A stretch of DNA of 31,744 nucleotides from Myxococcota bacterium (GTDB lineage Bacteria > Myxococcota_C > UBA6777): the NCBI GenBank assembly GCA_963169055.1, contig CAUJFU010000299.1, positions 1 through 31,744 on the forward strand, given 5' to 3'. The position numbers and the translations under genes were made by a program. Position 1 is the stretch's first letter. Every line of letters begins with the position of its first letter. The notes below the pieces were generated by a model. It ran no database searches. It saw nothing but the letters and a program-made list of their open reading frames with translations, and was not told where the DNA came from. Of this stretch, positions 24,747 to 31,692 are shown piece after piece.

Positions 24747-25790
24747 TCAAAGCGAGCTCAGAGCAGAACGCACAAAAGCCTGTTGTATCGGCGTTAATTG
24801 AGCTATCGAAACCTCGTCGATGCGGGTGGTCGCGTCGATACGCGCAGAAGCAAGGCTCGAAGCCTCGTGTTCTTCGGGCACAAACGAAACACCAAACAAG
24901 CTCGCACCTCGCAGATCCGCACCGCGCAGATCCGCACCACAAAAATTCGCTCCTTCCACATCCGCCCCGCGAAATCCAGCCCCCAAAAGCTGCGCCCCTT
25001 GGAGATGGGCGTTCGAAAGATTTGCTTGCGCAAAACAAGCCCCCGAAAGATCAGCTCCACGAAAGTCGGCATTGCGCAGCTTGGCGCGTTGGGCTTGCAA
25101 ACCAACCAGAGACATCTTCGCCGCTTGCAAGCCGAGGATCTCTTGATCCGAAAAGTCTTTTGCTGCAAGCAGTCGCGCAAGCAGCTTGCGATCCAACGAA
25201 GGCGTGATATAGCGCTGTTCTTTCCAAGGGTCGGCCTCGTTGTGATAACCCGAACCACCTTCCCACGTCCCAAGGCGATCTTCGGCAAGCAACTCGATAC
25301 GCTCAAGCCACTTCAAGCTTTTGTAAAAATATCGCGCCGGAACCACCGTACGGATCGGCCCCCCATGCTCCGAAGAAAGCGCTTCCCCTTCGTGCGTAAA
25401 AGCCACCAAGATATCCAGCGCAAGGACATCCGCAAGCGGCAGCGATGTATGATGACCATAAGCACTCCGCGCAACAAACTGCACAAAACGCGCTTCGGGC
25501 TTTGGAACCACCTCCGCCAAGATATCTGACAACGCGATCCCACCAAAACGCACATCCAACCGCGACCACCGCGTCACACAATGGATATCCAACACCCGCT
25601 CTTGCCATCCAAACTCCGCCCGCAACGCCTCCAACGACCACTCCCGCGCTCGCTCCACCAACCCGCCCACGCAAAGGCACCACAGCCCGTCATCTTGACG
25701 CGGCGCACGTTCCCCCACCAACGGCCACCTGCCCTCCGCCGCCAACGCTTGATGCGGCGGCAACCTCTCTCTCAACGTATCCTTCTTCAT
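24747..25790 (-). CDS. Fusion: sulfite-oxidase-fold molybdenum oxidoreductase + pentapeptide repeats
   Basis: 347 residues. Residues about 20-215 are the molybdopterin-binding domain of the sulfite oxidase/MsrP (YedY) family: the Mo-ligand Cys71 in LDIHCVTRWS, then FGGIALSDILAEV, AYGHHTSLPLADVL, and HGGPIRTVVPARYFYKSLKW with GYHNEADPW. Residues about 225-300 are pentapeptide repeats (A-[D/N]-L-x-G pattern: LRNADFRGADLSGACFAQAN and GADLRGADLRGASLFG), forming a right-handed beta-helix about four coils long. No Tat signal is seen although MsrP is exported, so it is probably cytoplasmic. The ribosome site is weak. It is the first gene of the row leading to the OYE-SDR fusion. Substrate unknown; the repeat tail may recruit a partner. 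Confidence 0.88.
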   Translation of the reverse strand: MKKDTLRERLPPHQALAAEGRWPLVGERAPRQDDGLWCLCVGGLVERAREWSLEALRAEFGWQERVLDIHCVTRWSRLDVRFGGIALSDILAEVVPKPEARFVQFVARSAYGHHTSLPLADVLALDILVAFTHEGEALSSEHGGPIRTVVPARYFYKSLKWLERIELLAEDRLGTWEGGSGYHNEADPWKEQRYITPSLDRKLLARLLAAKDFSDQEILGLQAAKMSLVGLQAQRAKLRNADFRGADLSGACFAQANLSNAHLQGAQLLGAGFRGADVEGANFCGADLRGADLRGASLFGVSFVPEEHEASSLASARIDATTRIDEVSIAQLTPIQQAFVRSALSSL

Positions 25791-25849
25791 CGACTTTTCG
25801 GCCTTTTTTCTTTTCTATTCCAATAGGACTTACGCATTTGGATGGTTTT

Positions 25850-25967
25850 GTGGGGTTTCACCCCACACCCCACAAGGGACTGTCGCCCCTTGACCCCTAT
25901 GTTGGCGAAACGAGCACAGGTCTTTCAATACAACGGCTCTGTCGCTTGAAATACCCAGAACACGGGG
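25850..25967 (+). repeat. Dispersed structured repeat, copy A
   Basis: A non-coding element between genes. It starts with the hairpin GTGGGGTTTCACCCCAC, continues with a second hairpin (CAAGGG-N8-CCCTTG), then ACCCC and TTGGCGAAACGA, and ends near GAACACGGGG. It shares a 25-base identical block with copy C and has the same order of motifs as copy B. Confidence 0.85.
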
Positions 25968-26049
25968 ATTTGAAGCACACACGACTCACACAGGTCTTTC
26001 AACACAACGGCTCTGTCGCTTGAAATACCCCGAACACGGGGGTTTGAAG
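25915..26049 (+). repeat. 61-bp tandem duplication of the 3' part of copy A
   Basis: 25915-25975 and 25989-26049 are near identical (about 58 of 61 bases), separated by 13 bases. The unit contains CAACGGCTCTGTCGCTTGAA and GAACACGGG. It is the distal part of the dispersed repeat, copied without the hairpin-rich front half, and ends 12 bases before the hydrolase stop. Confidence 0.9.
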
Positions 26050-26060
26050 GACGCAAGAGT

Positions 26061-27041
26061 CTACTCAGACTGCGAAGGGTAGCGCTCTTTCAACCATCGC
26101 GCCATCGGTGCAAAGACCATATCTTGCGAATAATGGCTGATAAACAGATCCGCGTGTGCAAAACGCCGCGTATCATCGCCAACTTCGATCAGGGCTTTTT
26201 CTTTTGCCCCAGAATAGGCGAGGATCGAACGCGCTGTTTCGGGAGGGACGATCCCATCGGCGTTCGCAAGGATACACAAGATCGGCAGATCCACATAACG
26301 CATCGCTTCCGTCACGTTGATCCCTTCGAGAACGAGATCGCCGTGCCGAAACCACCGCGCCATCTGGCGATTTAAAACACGGTTGGGTTGATCTACCGTG
26401 GCGATCATCTCGCCAATGTGTTCCCGCGAAGTCATCTCGGGGTGCATATAAATCTTGAGCAAAAAGGGAAACCGCTCAATCAACGGATACACCGCACGAA
26501 CCATCTTGCGCGTATCGCCCATCGGGATCATCCCCACCAATTCCGGCACCGAAAAAGCGATCTTCAACAACGGATGGATCACTTCCCAACGCAGCGGCGC
26601 ACCGATCGCCACCATCGAACCCACCCGTGGTTTCGGATTCATGGTCACATAAGCGGCCATCAGCGTCCCCCCCAAACTCGCCCCCAAGATATCCACCCGA
26701 TCTTGCTTGGTTTGCGTGCGCGCCAAGATCGCCCGAATCGCCGCAGGGATATCCGACAACACAAGCTCTTTCACACCATACAGCCGATCCCCCCCGCGCC
26801 AGATCGCATCTCCCTGACCTCGCATGCTGATCGACCACACCTCAAAACCTTGTTGCGCAAGATACCCCTCCAACGAAAGACCTGTCGGATGATACCCAAA
26901 AATAAACGAATTCATCGCATAACCCGGAATAATCACCAACGGTCGATACGATGGATCAAAACGCTCCCGATCCACCGTACATCTCAGCCCAAGATCCCAA
27001 CCCTCTCGGTTGGATGTGTATGATTGTGTGATCTCCAACAT
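26061..27041 (-). CDS. Alpha/beta hydrolase (PHA-synthase/lipase-like)
   Basis: 326 residues from MLEITQSYTSNREGWDL; GGAG lies 8 bases upstream, better placed than for the ATG two codons earlier. The alpha/beta-hydrolase fold is clear: RPLVIIPGYAMNSFIF (oxyanion region), the nucleophile Ser in DILGASLGGTLMAAY (about residue 120), the acid Asp in ILANADGIVPPETA (about 262) and His in FAHADLFISHY (about 295). Order and spacing resemble PhaC-like and long-chain ester hydrolases; the usual Cys nucleophile of PhaC is Ser here, so a hydrolase is more likely than a polymerase. No signal peptide. It is divergent from the lipocalin-fold/GMC operon, which may share lipid-related substrates; this is inference. 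Confidence 0.88.
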   Translation of the reverse strand: MLEITQSYTSNREGWDLGLRCTVDRERFDPSYRPLVIIPGYAMNSFIFGYHPTGLSLEGYLAQQGFEVWSISMRGQGDAIWRGGDRLYGVKELVLSDIPAAIRAILARTQTKQDRVDILGASLGGTLMAAYVTMNPKPRVGSMVAIGAPLRWEVIHPLLKIAFSVPELVGMIPMGDTRKMVRAVYPLIERFPFLLKIYMHPEMTSREHIGEMIATVDQPNRVLNRQMARWFRHGDLVLEGINVTEAMRYVDLPILCILANADGIVPPETARSILAYSGAKEKALIEVGDDTRRFAHADLFISHYSQDMVFAPMARWLKERYPSQSE

Positions 27042-27204
27042 CGACATCGCTCCGAACCTCCACACCATCTCGCACACGCACAGATGGCCCTCTACTCCAA
27101 GCACAAGCCTTCAAAACGGCCTGCATTTAACAACAACCCCCTCCACACCACAACAGAAAAGCTCTCTCTCCTCGCTCGATGGCCTTCAACGACGCCCCCA
27201 AAAG

Positions 27205-27319
27205 CCGTGTTCGCGACCCTCCAAGCGACAACATCGTTGGTTTGAAAAACCATGCTCTCTTCGCCAACACGGGGTCAAGGGAGCCGCGCTCCCTTGTGGG
27301 GCATGGGGCAAAGCCCCAC
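27205..27319 (-). repeat. Dispersed structured repeat, copy B (inverted)
   Basis: Read on the minus strand it starts GTGGGGCTTTGCCCC, goes on to CAAGGGAGCGCGGCTCCCTT, then GACCCCGTGTTGGCGAAGAG and ends GTCGCGAACACGG. The second hairpin differs from copies A and C on both arms (CAAGGGAG with CTCCCTTG), so pairing is kept despite base changes. Confidence 0.85.
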
Positions 27320-27343
27320 CAAACCGACCGCTCCACTCCTCTC

Positions 27344-27372
27344 TTGACTTTCTATCGCCTGCTCTTTATAAA
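27344..27372 (+). promoter_or_regulatory. Near-consensus sigma-70 promoter
   Basis: TTGACT at 27344-27349, a 17-base spacer and TATAAA at 27367-27372; each box differs from consensus by one base. It lies about 50 bases before the first start codon of the three-gene operon and is the best promoter I can see in the window. Confidence 0.75.
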
Positions 27373-27375
27373 AGA

Positions 27376-27389
27376 TGACTATTCAGTCA
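27376..27389. promoter_or_regulatory. Operator-like palindrome at the transcription start
   Basis: TGACT-ATTC-AGTCA, a perfect 5-bp dyad with a 4-base centre, starting 4 bases after the -10 box. Its position over the start point and its form fit a TetR/FadR-type repressor operator. No regulator gene of that family is in the window, so the binder would be encoded elsewhere. Confidence 0.5.
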
Positions 27390-27421
27390 CGTTTCACACA
27401 AACCAACAAGGAGGAATGAAG

Positions 27422-28462
27422 ATGTCATTGTGGCGACCAAGCGGAATGCCTGAACACAACTACGATTTTTATCAATGGAGCGCAGACAAACATGGGCTGT
27501 ATGAATCGAACTACATCAAAGCGAACAGCCCTGACGGAAAGCGGGCTCTTTGGCTAAAGCATAACATCCTTGCGCCAACACAGCCGAATAAGCCGTCGCT
27601 GGTGGAATTATGGTGCGTGTATTTTTCGCGTGGCGAAGCTCCAAGGGTGGTCAAGCAAGATATCCCCGCGCAAAGCGTCCGTCTAGCAACCGAGGGCCTC
27701 AAGATGGAAGGCCAAGATATCTTGTTAACGCCGACGCGCACAGCCACCACGATCCGCGATGGCAAGCATACGGTGTCTTGGGATATCTCGATTCGCCCCG
27801 ATGATGCGGTATCTACGGAGCCGCTGATTCATTTCCCGTACGCTCGGATGTATACGCTGCCCTTTCCAAAAAAGAAGCTGGTGACTCCGCAACCCAAGAC
27901 CCGATGGGATGGCGTTTTTCGATGGGATGGCGAAGAGATCCCGATCACGGACTGGATCGGCTTTCGCAACCACAACTGGGGAACCGAACACGCATGGCGC
28001 TATGCCTATGGCAACTGCAACGATTTCTCTGAGATGAACGGCTTGGTGGTGGATGCTTTTTCCGCCAAGATCCGCCTTGGTCCGTTCAAAAGCCCGTTTT
28101 TAAGCGCGGGGATCGTGCGACAAGGCAGAGAAGATCTAGCCTTCAATGCGATCCGTAGCATCGTGGGAGCCAAAGCCCACGTCGAATTTCCACGTTGGGA
28201 GCTACGGATCGAACGCGACGATATGACGATGGAGTGGTCACAAGAGGGCCGATCTGCGGACTTTGCGGGCCTTCTTTATCTGCATCCCAATGGAGCGAAA
28301 AGTTATTGCTACAACACCAAATGGGCCAAGACAAAGCTGCGTTTACGGCGCGGAAAGACGGGCTGGCAGGAACATCACAGCGAGCAAGGCGAGCTTGAAT
28401 TCTTGTACCACAAGCCGGTCCACGGAATCCCGCTGTATCAAGGTGGAGGATCGCACAAGTGA
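27422..28462 (+). CDS. AttH/CrtC-like lipocalin-fold protein
   Basis: 346 residues from MSLWRPSGMPEHNYDFYQW; AAGGAGG is 7 bases upstream of this ATG, and only 1 base from the ATG two codons earlier. The two halves are beta-rich, and the centre has DWIGFRNHNWGTEHAWRYAY followed by GNCNDFSEMNG. The N-H-N-W-G element followed by a Trp/Tyr-rich strand is typical of the double-lipocalin superfamily that includes AttH and hydroxyneurosporene hydratase CrtC. No signal peptide. Such proteins bind or hydrate lipophilic, often isoprenoid, substrates; the exact activity is unknown. It is less C-skewed than its neighbours. Its stop overlaps the GTG of the GMC oxidoreductase gene (GTGA), indicating coupled translation. 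Confidence 0.75.
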   Translation: MSLWRPSGMPEHNYDFYQWSADKHGLYESNYIKANSPDGKRALWLKHNILAPTQPNKPSLVELWCVYFSRGEAPRVVKQDIPAQSVRLATEGLKMEGQDILLTPTRTATTIRDGKHTVSWDISIRPDDAVSTEPLIHFPYARMYTLPFPKKKLVTPQPKTRWDGVFRWDGEEIPITDWIGFRNHNWGTEHAWRYAYGNCNDFSEMNGLVVDAFSAKIRLGPFKSPFLSAGIVRQGREDLAFNAIRSIVGAKAHVEFPRWELRIERDDMTMEWSQEGRSADFAGLLYLHPNGAKSYCYNTKWAKTKLRLRRGKTGWQEHHSEQGELEFLYHKPVHGIPLYQGGGSHK

Positions 28463-30366
28463 CAGAAAACAGATTGCATCCCGAACTACCGCCCTTTTTG
28501 ATGGCGCTCGGTGAAGTGCTGATGCCTTCGAGTGCTGGAATGCTCGGCTACAACGAAGCCAGCCTCGGTCGTTTCGAGGAGTGGCTTGAGGCGCTCAAAC
28601 CACCGACCGCCAAAGGACTGGTCTGGGCCATGCGCGCCATGCGCCGACGTATCGGAGGTCTTTGGCTACCACAAACCCATGCAGGATGGAAACAAGCGAT
28701 CCACCGCTACCTCGGACACCAAGACCACCACAACTTGCTCGACCGACAAGCCTTTCGAGCGATCAGTCTCCCCTTGAAGATCCGCCACTACGAAAGCAAA
28801 GAAGCCTATGCTTCGGCAGGATTGACGTATTCAGCAGCGCAGCCCTTTTCCGCGATCCACGAAAAACCCGACGGAACCATCACAGATATCGCAGAGCTTC
28901 GCGCCCTTGAAGAGACGGAACTCGATGCGATCATCGTCGGTTCGGGCGCAGGTGGCGCAGTCATGGCGCATGCTTTGGCCTCGGCGGGATGGAGTGTGTT
29001 GGTGGTTGAAGAAGGCGCTTATTACCACCGCAAGACCTTTTTGGCGAGCAGCAGCGATATCTCTTTGCATCTCTATCAGAGCCAAGGGATGGGCTTTGCG
29101 CTCGGCGATCCACCGATCTACTTGCCAACAGGCCGCAGCGTCGGCGGAACCACCACCATCAACAGCGGAACCTGCTATCGCCCCCCCCAAAGCATCCTTA
29201 AAGAATGGCAAGCGATGGGCCTAGAGCAGTGGGGTTCAGAGCAGCTTGCTCCGCACTTTTCCCAAGTCGAAGCGGCGCTCGGTGTCGCTCCTGCCCAAGC
29301 CGCCTACCTCGGCAAAGCAGGGAGTGTGATCGCCCAAGGCAGCGAACGCATGGGCTACATCCATCGCCCGCTCTTGCGCAACGCCCCTGAATGTGATGGA
29401 CAAGGCCGCTGCGCCTTTGGTTGCCCCACCGAAGCCAAACGCTCCACGAACACATCGTATATCCCGATGGCCCTCAAAAAAGGCGCGTACATCGCCCCAC
29501 AAACCCGCCTGACCGCGATCTTTGGCGAAGCCTCCGCCCAAAACACGCAACGCATCCGCAAAGCCCAACTCCTGCATCTTCCGACCCAAACGACCGTCAC
29601 CCTACCCTGCAAGCATCTGATCCTCGCAGCAGGAACCTTGCGCACACCGTATCTGCTCAAAGCAGCGGGCGTCCAAAATGCTTGGCTTGGACGCAATCTC
29701 TCGATCCATCCCGCTGTCTCGGTTCTTGCCGAGTTCGACCAACCCAGCTCCCTCCAAGCCATCCCCCAAGGCTACGCCGTCGAATCCTTCCATGAACAAG
29801 GTCTGCTCTTTGAAGGTGGAACCGTACCCTTGGAGATCCTTGCGGGGGCTTCTTCTTTGTGGGGCGATGCACTTCAGTCCCAGATGGCCGCTTATCCGCG
29901 CCTTGCACACTTTGGATTCATGGTGCGCGACAAAGGCCGAGGCCGCTTGCTTCCCTCCCTCAATGGCCAGCCGACGGTCCATTATCAGCTTTCTCCGCAA
30001 GATGCACGCAAGATCCACCGAGGCTTCGAGATCTTGGCCGGCATCTACCTCGCCGCAGGCGCAAAACAAGTCTGGCCTCAAATGCACGCAGGCCCATCCT
30101 TGCGAAGTTTCCGCGATCTTCGCGCCTTTGCAGCCCACCCCTTGCCCGCATCGCACATCGATCTCTCGGCCTATCATCCCCTTGGGACGGCACGATTGGG
30201 CCGCACCCCAGACAAGGGTGTTGTGGACCCCCAAGGCCGCGTCTTTGGTTGGCAAGGTCTTTATGTCGCCGACGGCTCGCTCCTTCCAACATCCCCTGCC
30301 GTCAACCCACAGATCACCATCATGGCCGCCGCGTCGCACATCGCCTCCATGATGACCCAAACCTAG
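28459..30366 (+). CDS. GMC family oxidoreductase
   Basis: 635 residues from a GTG start overlapping the previous stop; GGAGG lies 9 bases upstream. Residues 1-150 are a helical leader not found in short GMC enzymes but present in long-chain alcohol oxidases. The FAD-binding motif LDAIIVGSGAGGAVMAHALA starts near residue 154. Further motifs are GRSVGGTTTINSG, a CDGQGRCAFGCPTEAKRS segment typical of the alcohol-oxidase branch, LILAAGTLRTPYLLKAAG, and the C-terminal YHPLGTARLG and GLYVADGSLLPTSPAVNPQI with the family His/Asn. It oxidises an alcohol, probably of a long-chain or terpenoid compound. No signal peptide. The operon partner of lipocalin fold suggests a lipophilic substrate. Confidence 0.9.
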   Translation: MTENRLHPELPPFLMALGEVLMPSSAGMLGYNEASLGRFEEWLEALKPPTAKGLVWAMRAMRRRIGGLWLPQTHAGWKQAIHRYLGHQDHHNLLDRQAFRAISLPLKIRHYESKEAYASAGLTYSAAQPFSAIHEKPDGTITDIAELRALEETELDAIIVGSGAGGAVMAHALASAGWSVLVVEEGAYYHRKTFLASSSDISLHLYQSQGMGFALGDPPIYLPTGRSVGGTTTINSGTCYRPPQSILKEWQAMGLEQWGSEQLAPHFSQVEAALGVAPAQAAYLGKAGSVIAQGSERMGYIHRPLLRNAPECDGQGRCAFGCPTEAKRSTNTSYIPMALKKGAYIAPQTRLTAIFGEASAQNTQRIRKAQLLHLPTQTTVTLPCKHLILAAGTLRTPYLLKAAGVQNAWLGRNLSIHPAVSVLAEFDQPSSLQAIPQGYAVESFHEQGLLFEGGTVPLEILAGASSLWGDALQSQMAAYPRLAHFGFMVRDKGRGRLLPSLNGQPTVHYQLSPQDARKIHRGFEILAGIYLAAGAKQVWPQMHAGPSLRSFRDLRAFAAHPLPASHIDLSAYHPLGTARLGRTPDKGVVDPQGRVFGWQGLYVADGSLLPTSPAVNPQITIMAAASHIASMMTQT

Positions 30367-30375
30367 GAGGATATC

Positions 30376-31071
30376 ATGTCACCTTACGATCAATCAGCCC
30401 GCCCCACCTATCCCGAATGGTCCAACCAGATCGAACCCGAACTGCGCCGCTTTTGCAAAGAACAAGTCTATGCTCCGTGGTGCAAGATCCTCGAAGTCTC
30501 CAATCAGTCCCACCCACAAGGCACGATCCCCCCGATATTCGGGCTTGGACCCGCCATCCCTGCCCGCCTCTTGCCCTTGCTTCTCAACGGCCACCTGATC
30601 CGCACCTTCCTTGGCAACGACCCCAACATGATCACCGTCATCCTCAATCGCGCACACAACCACATCGTCTTTCTCGCCGCCGAACGCACCGAACATGGCC
30701 GATATGTCGAGATGATCCGTCTCGATACACTCCTCCCCACATCCACCCAACAAACCCTCTGTCGCCTCTTACAGACCGGCGAAGAAGCCGATGCTCTCGA
30801 CTTGATCCGCCAATCTCTCGACGACCGCGACCTCTCACGTTTTCGCCCCGGACTGCTCAAGATCGCCGACCTCTACTTCTTTGAAGCCTTCCACCGCCTC
30901 CGTCAGCACAAGCAACCCTCCCTCGCCCATCTCAAAGCCTGCTTCGATGTCGCCCAAGACGTCCTCTCCCACCGCTTGCTTTACTTCTACCCCCACAACC
31001 TCCCCTTCGAGCGGCTACTCGGCTTTTTACGCTCAACTCTTCGCGCTCTACCTGTCCAACCCCCTCGCTAA
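30376..31071 (+). CDS. Hypothetical protein, third gene of the GMC operon
   Basis: 231 residues, mostly helical, starting 9 bases after the GMC stop with an ideal GGAGG 5 bases before the ATG. Recognisable features are few: a Trp/Tyr-rich N-terminus (YPEWSNQIEPELRRFCKEQV), a hydrophobic GPAIPARLLPLLLNGHLI stretch, and a C-terminal helical part ending LRALPVQPPR. There is no signal peptide or clear membrane helix. No family recognised; its operon position points to a role with the GMC oxidoreductase and the lipocalin-fold protein. Confidence 0.75.
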   Translation: MSPYDQSARPTYPEWSNQIEPELRRFCKEQVYAPWCKILEVSNQSHPQGTIPPIFGLGPAIPARLLPLLLNGHLIRTFLGNDPNMITVILNRAHNHIVFLAAERTEHGRYVEMIRLDTLLPTSTQQTLCRLLQTGEEADALDLIRQSLDDRDLSRFRPGLLKIADLYFFEAFHRLRQHKQPSLAHLKACFDVAQDVLSHRLLYFYPHNLPFERLLGFLRSTLRALPVQPPR

Positions 31072-31111
31072 AGACTCGGCGTTGGATCTGTTTGGTGGGG
31101 TTCCGCTCGCG

Positions 31112-31181
31112 CCCCTTTCGGCCTGTTTGATGGGACGCTGCCCATACCCCTTTCGGCCTGTTTGATGGGGCGCTGCCCCAA
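31112..31181 (+). repeat. 35-bp tandem duplication in front of copy C
   Basis: Two adjacent 35-base units, 31112-31146 and 31147-31181, share CCCCTTTCGGCCTGTTTGAT and GCTGCCC with only about two differences. The second unit supplies the first hairpin arm of copy C. Confidence 0.9.
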
Positions 31182-31278
31182 ACCCCGCAAGGGACTGTCG
31201 CCCCTTGACCCCGTATTGGCGGAACAAACATAGGTTTCTCACACCAACAGCCCTGCCGCTTGGGATGGCACGAACACG
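31165..31278 (+). repeat. Dispersed structured repeat, copy C
   Basis: The same arrangement as copy A: ATGGGGCGCTGCCCCA hairpin, then CAAGGGACTGTCGCCCCTTG, ACCCC, TTGGCGGAAC, a more variable middle and GAACACG at the end. It follows the GMC operon at about 95 bases and could act as its transcription end or RNA-stabilising element. Confidence 0.85.
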
Positions 31279-31291
31279 CCTTGGCAAAAAA

Positions 31292-31495
31292 TCAAACCAA
31301 CGGGTCGTTTGGGTTTGAAACGGAGATCAACGGAAAGGCTTGTAGAAATTTTTCGACCGCCTCTTTCGCCTCCTCGGGGGTATAATTCGATGGCTTTTGC
31401 GTTCTTTGGCCATGCGCGATCCAATTTCTGAATTTGTAGAGTTTTTTGGCCTCGCTGAGTATATTTTGATCTATTTCCTCTTTGAACGAAAGAGT
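31292..31495 (-). pseudogene. Remnant of a HEPN-like protein gene
   Basis: The last 66 or so codons of an open frame read FKEEIDQNILSEAKKLYKFR, NWIAHGQRTQKPSNYTPEEA and an amphipathic helix to the stop. RNWIAH fits the R-x4-6-H motif of HEPN RNases and related proteins, with a helix on each side. The open frame runs on to an ATG at 31582, but that part is dominated by palindromic DNA and does not look coding, so the front half of the gene appears lost. It could also be a very small intact protein. It is AT-richer than the operon upstream. Confidence 0.45.
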
Positions 31496-31504
31496 GAGCG
31501 CAGT

Positions 31505-31570
31505 CCCGCTCCTTGAGGGGCGGGTAAGCGAACGAAGGACAGAGCAGGCGTAAAAAGTCATTGACTTTTT
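31505..31570. repeat. Pair of strong palindromes
   Basis: 31505-31524 forms an 8-bp GC-rich stem (CCCGCTCC with GGGGCGGG, one G-T pair) around a TTGA loop. 31552-31570 is a near-perfect palindrome, AAAAAGTCA-T-TGACTTTTT, whose plus strand ends in a T-run and could terminate transcription in both directions. They lie just upstream of the HEPN-like remnant. Confidence 0.7.
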
Positions 31571-31692
31571 GTGGCTGCTCACATAAGGGTGTTTTGAGAA
31601 AGTGACCCTCTTTTTTGAGGGCGGCGCGCCGTGTGTCTAGAATGCGACGACACACAACACAACAAAAAAGCGCATCCTTTCTTTAGCATTCA

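Larger units (their letters stand above)
27042..27421. other. Divergent intergenic region with repeat, promoter and operator
   Basis: About 380 bases without a gene. It holds the inverted copy B of the dispersed repeat (27205-27319), a strong plus-strand promoter (27344-27372), a palindrome (27376-27389) and the Shine-Dalgarno AAGGAGG at 27409-27415. 27042-27200 is C-rich leader of the hydrolase with nothing I can assign. An open frame runs through it on the plus strand but only its part from 27422 is coding. Confidence 0.7.

Noticed and set aside
25826-25842. AGGACTTACGCA resembling an insertion-sequence end
   Set aside because: Only a single short match next to copy A; no matching inverted end or transposase gene in the window.
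31239-31655. 138-codon minus-strand open frame
   Set aside because: It covers the palindromes and part of repeat copy C, has no coding character, and conflicts with the HEPN-like frame.
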